Shown here piece by piece: positions 5,992-6,988 of a stretch of DNA of 6,988 nucleotides. The notes under the pieces are model-generated. The model searched no databases. It was given only the letters and a program-made list of their open reading frames with translations, and was not told where the DNA came from. The DNA is taken from assembly GCA_016213595.1 (NCBI GenBank), contig JACRAA010000169.1:1-6988 (forward strand). Reading direction: 5' to 3'. Each line of letters starts with the position of its first letter. Position 1 is the stretch's first letter. Both the position numbers and the translations under genes were made by a program. The stretch comes from Actinomycetota bacterium (lineage in GTDB: Bacteria > Actinomycetota > Actinomycetes > Propionibacteriales > Propionibacteriaceae).

Positions 5992-6988
5992 TCAGCCGGT
6001 CGCGTACAGCGCGTCGATGTGGTGGGCGGCCGCCGCGAGGAACGCCTCTCGACGGAGCTTGAGGGTGGGCGTGACAATCATCCCGCCCGGAGTCAGGTCC
6101 GCGACCAGCGGCAGGATCTTGCGTACCTGCTCGGACCGGGACACCGCGACGTTCGCCCGGTCGACGTCTCGGGCGAGCCGGTTGAGCAGTGCCTGGTCGG
6201 TCACCGCGACGCCGTCCGGAGTCACGGCGAGGCCGCGCAGGCGGGCGGCGAGGGCCGGATGGCCGTGGTGCACGGCCCAGTCGACGACCGCTTCGGTGTC
6301 GAGGAGGAGGAGGGCCGACAGGTACGGGCGCCGGTCCCCGACCATGAGGGCTCTGGCGACGAGGCTCGACTTCTCGACCTCGAGCTCCCACCGGGACGGC
6401 AGGATCTTCTTCCCCCACGCCGTGACGAGCGCCGAGCCGAGGAGGCCCTGCACGGTGAGACGGCCCTGCTCGTCCAGGGACCCCAGATCGCCGGTACGAA
6501 GGAAGCCCTCGCTCCAGCTGTCCTGCCCGCCCCTCACGTACCCGGCGGTGACACCGACGCCGGAGACCAGCACCTCCCCGTCCTGGCTGATCCGTACGCT
6601 CGTCCCCGGCATGGGATGTCCGACGGTCCCCGGCCGGATGTCGCCGACGCGGTTGCCCGTGGCTGTCGCCGTCGACTCGGTGAGCCCGTACCCCTCGATC
6701 ACCGGGATGCCCTGTCCCCAGAAGTAGCGGGCCAGGGCCGGGTCGAGGGGTGCCCCTCCACACAGCACCCACCGCACCCGGCCTCCCAGGCGGGTGCGGA
6801 GCCGGCGGTAGAAGAACCGCTCGAAGATCGCGTGCTGCACGCCCAGCCAGGGTGTCGGCTGTGCGGAGGGCTTGTCCTGCCGGGCCTCGAGCAGGTTGCC
6901 CCACGAGACCGCGACCCGCTCGGCGCGGGGGAACAACGCGGACAGACCCGCCTTGCCCGCCCACTCCCGCTCACCGTCGCGGACCTTC
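5992..6988 (-). CDS. AMP-forming long-chain acyl-CoA synthetase, C-terminal part (5' end outside window)
   Basis: The frame is open from the right edge to the TGA at 5992-5994, giving about 331 residues of the C-terminal half of an ANL-superfamily enzyme that activates a fatty acid with ATP and then forms the CoA thioester. The nucleotide P-loop (A3) would lie outside the window. Visible motifs: GGAPLDPALARYFWGQGIPV, A5 GYGLTES (6673-6693), A7 RTGDLG (6481-6498), and A10 TPTLKLRR with the catalytic Lys at 6058-6060. These place it near the FadD15/FAA1-type long-chain ligases. The A8 region is odd: where relatives have G-R-K-K-E before the LVTAGGK segment, this protein has G-L-L-G-S followed by LVTAWGKK. 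That loses the usual ribose-contacting Arg. It may be poorly active, regulatory or use a modified mechanism. It is the upstream gene of the pair with DUF1801. Confidence 0.9.
   Translation of the reverse strand, partial: KVRDGEREWAGKAGLSALFPRAERVAVSWGNLLEARQDKPSAQPTPWLGVQHAIFERFFYRRLRTRLGGRVRWVLCGGAPLDPALARYFWGQGIPVIEGYGLTESTATATGNRVGDIRPGTVGHPMPGTSVRISQDGEVLVSGVGVTAGYVRGGQDSWSEGFLRTGDLGSLDEQGRLTVQGLLGSALVTAWGKKILPSRWELEVEKSSLVARALMVGDRRPYLSALLLLDTEAVVDWAVHHGHPALAARLRGLAVTPDGVAVTDQALLNRLARDVDRANVAVSRSEQVRKILPLVADLTPGGMIVTPTLKLRREAFLAAAAHHIDALYATG

Noticed and set aside
5979..6077. N-terminal extension of the DUF1801 protein
   Set aside because: It lies inside the ligase coding region, is Arg/Ser/Pro-rich like a shadow frame, and the internal ATG at 5978 has an ideal AAGGAG site.
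6934..6936. TTG as the start of the acyl-CoA synthetase
   Set aside because: The frame stays open to the right edge with plausible family sequence upstream, and the essential N-terminal A3 region must lie outside the window.

Overview
The window is GC-rich DNA with actinobacterial habits: strong G/C bias at third codon positions, GTG and ATG starts, TANNNT-type -10 boxes without clear -35 boxes, and Pro/Ala/Thr-rich exported tails. I infer a Gram-positive high-GC actinomycete, possibly Micrococcales. The genus cannot be fixed from the sequence alone. No rRNA, tRNA, insertion sequence, phage gene or CRISPR array was seen, and the genes are tightly packed.

Layout, left to right. (1) The 3' end of a membrane-anchored, proline/alanine-rich protein (+). 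(2) A complete ABC exporter half-transporter (+) with all nucleotide-binding motifs intact. It converges, across a small hairpin, on (3) an L-rhamnose mutarotase gene, rhaM (-). RhaM is preceded by an unusual leader carrying four spaced TGTAC motifs and a GC hairpin. (4) An alpha/beta-hydrolase-fold protein (-) follows. It is divergent from (5) a GH13 alpha-amylase/branching-enzyme-like protein (+), with a roughly 120-base control region between them. (6) A small uncharacterised protein (-) converges on the GH13 gene; their two stop codons form one 8-base palindrome. (7) A DUF1801/YdhG-like protein (-) lies immediately downstream of (8) the C-terminal part of an AMP-forming long-chain acyl-CoA synthetase (-), which runs off the right edge. 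Genes 7 and 8 look like one operon.

The most interesting theme is catalytic decay with preserved folds. The alpha/beta hydrolase keeps its nucleophile-elbow glycines but appears to lack all three triad residues. The divergent GH13 protein keeps the nucleophile Asp and barrel signatures but lacks the acid/base Glu and the region IV His-Asp, and has almost no B domain. The acyl-CoA synthetase has its A8 RKK-type hinge motif replaced by LLGS. The ABC exporter and rhaM products look fully functional. There is no evidence that the genes act in a single pathway. The divergent hydrolase/GH13 pair is the best candidate for an undescribed functional unit, possibly with binding or regulatory roles (inference).
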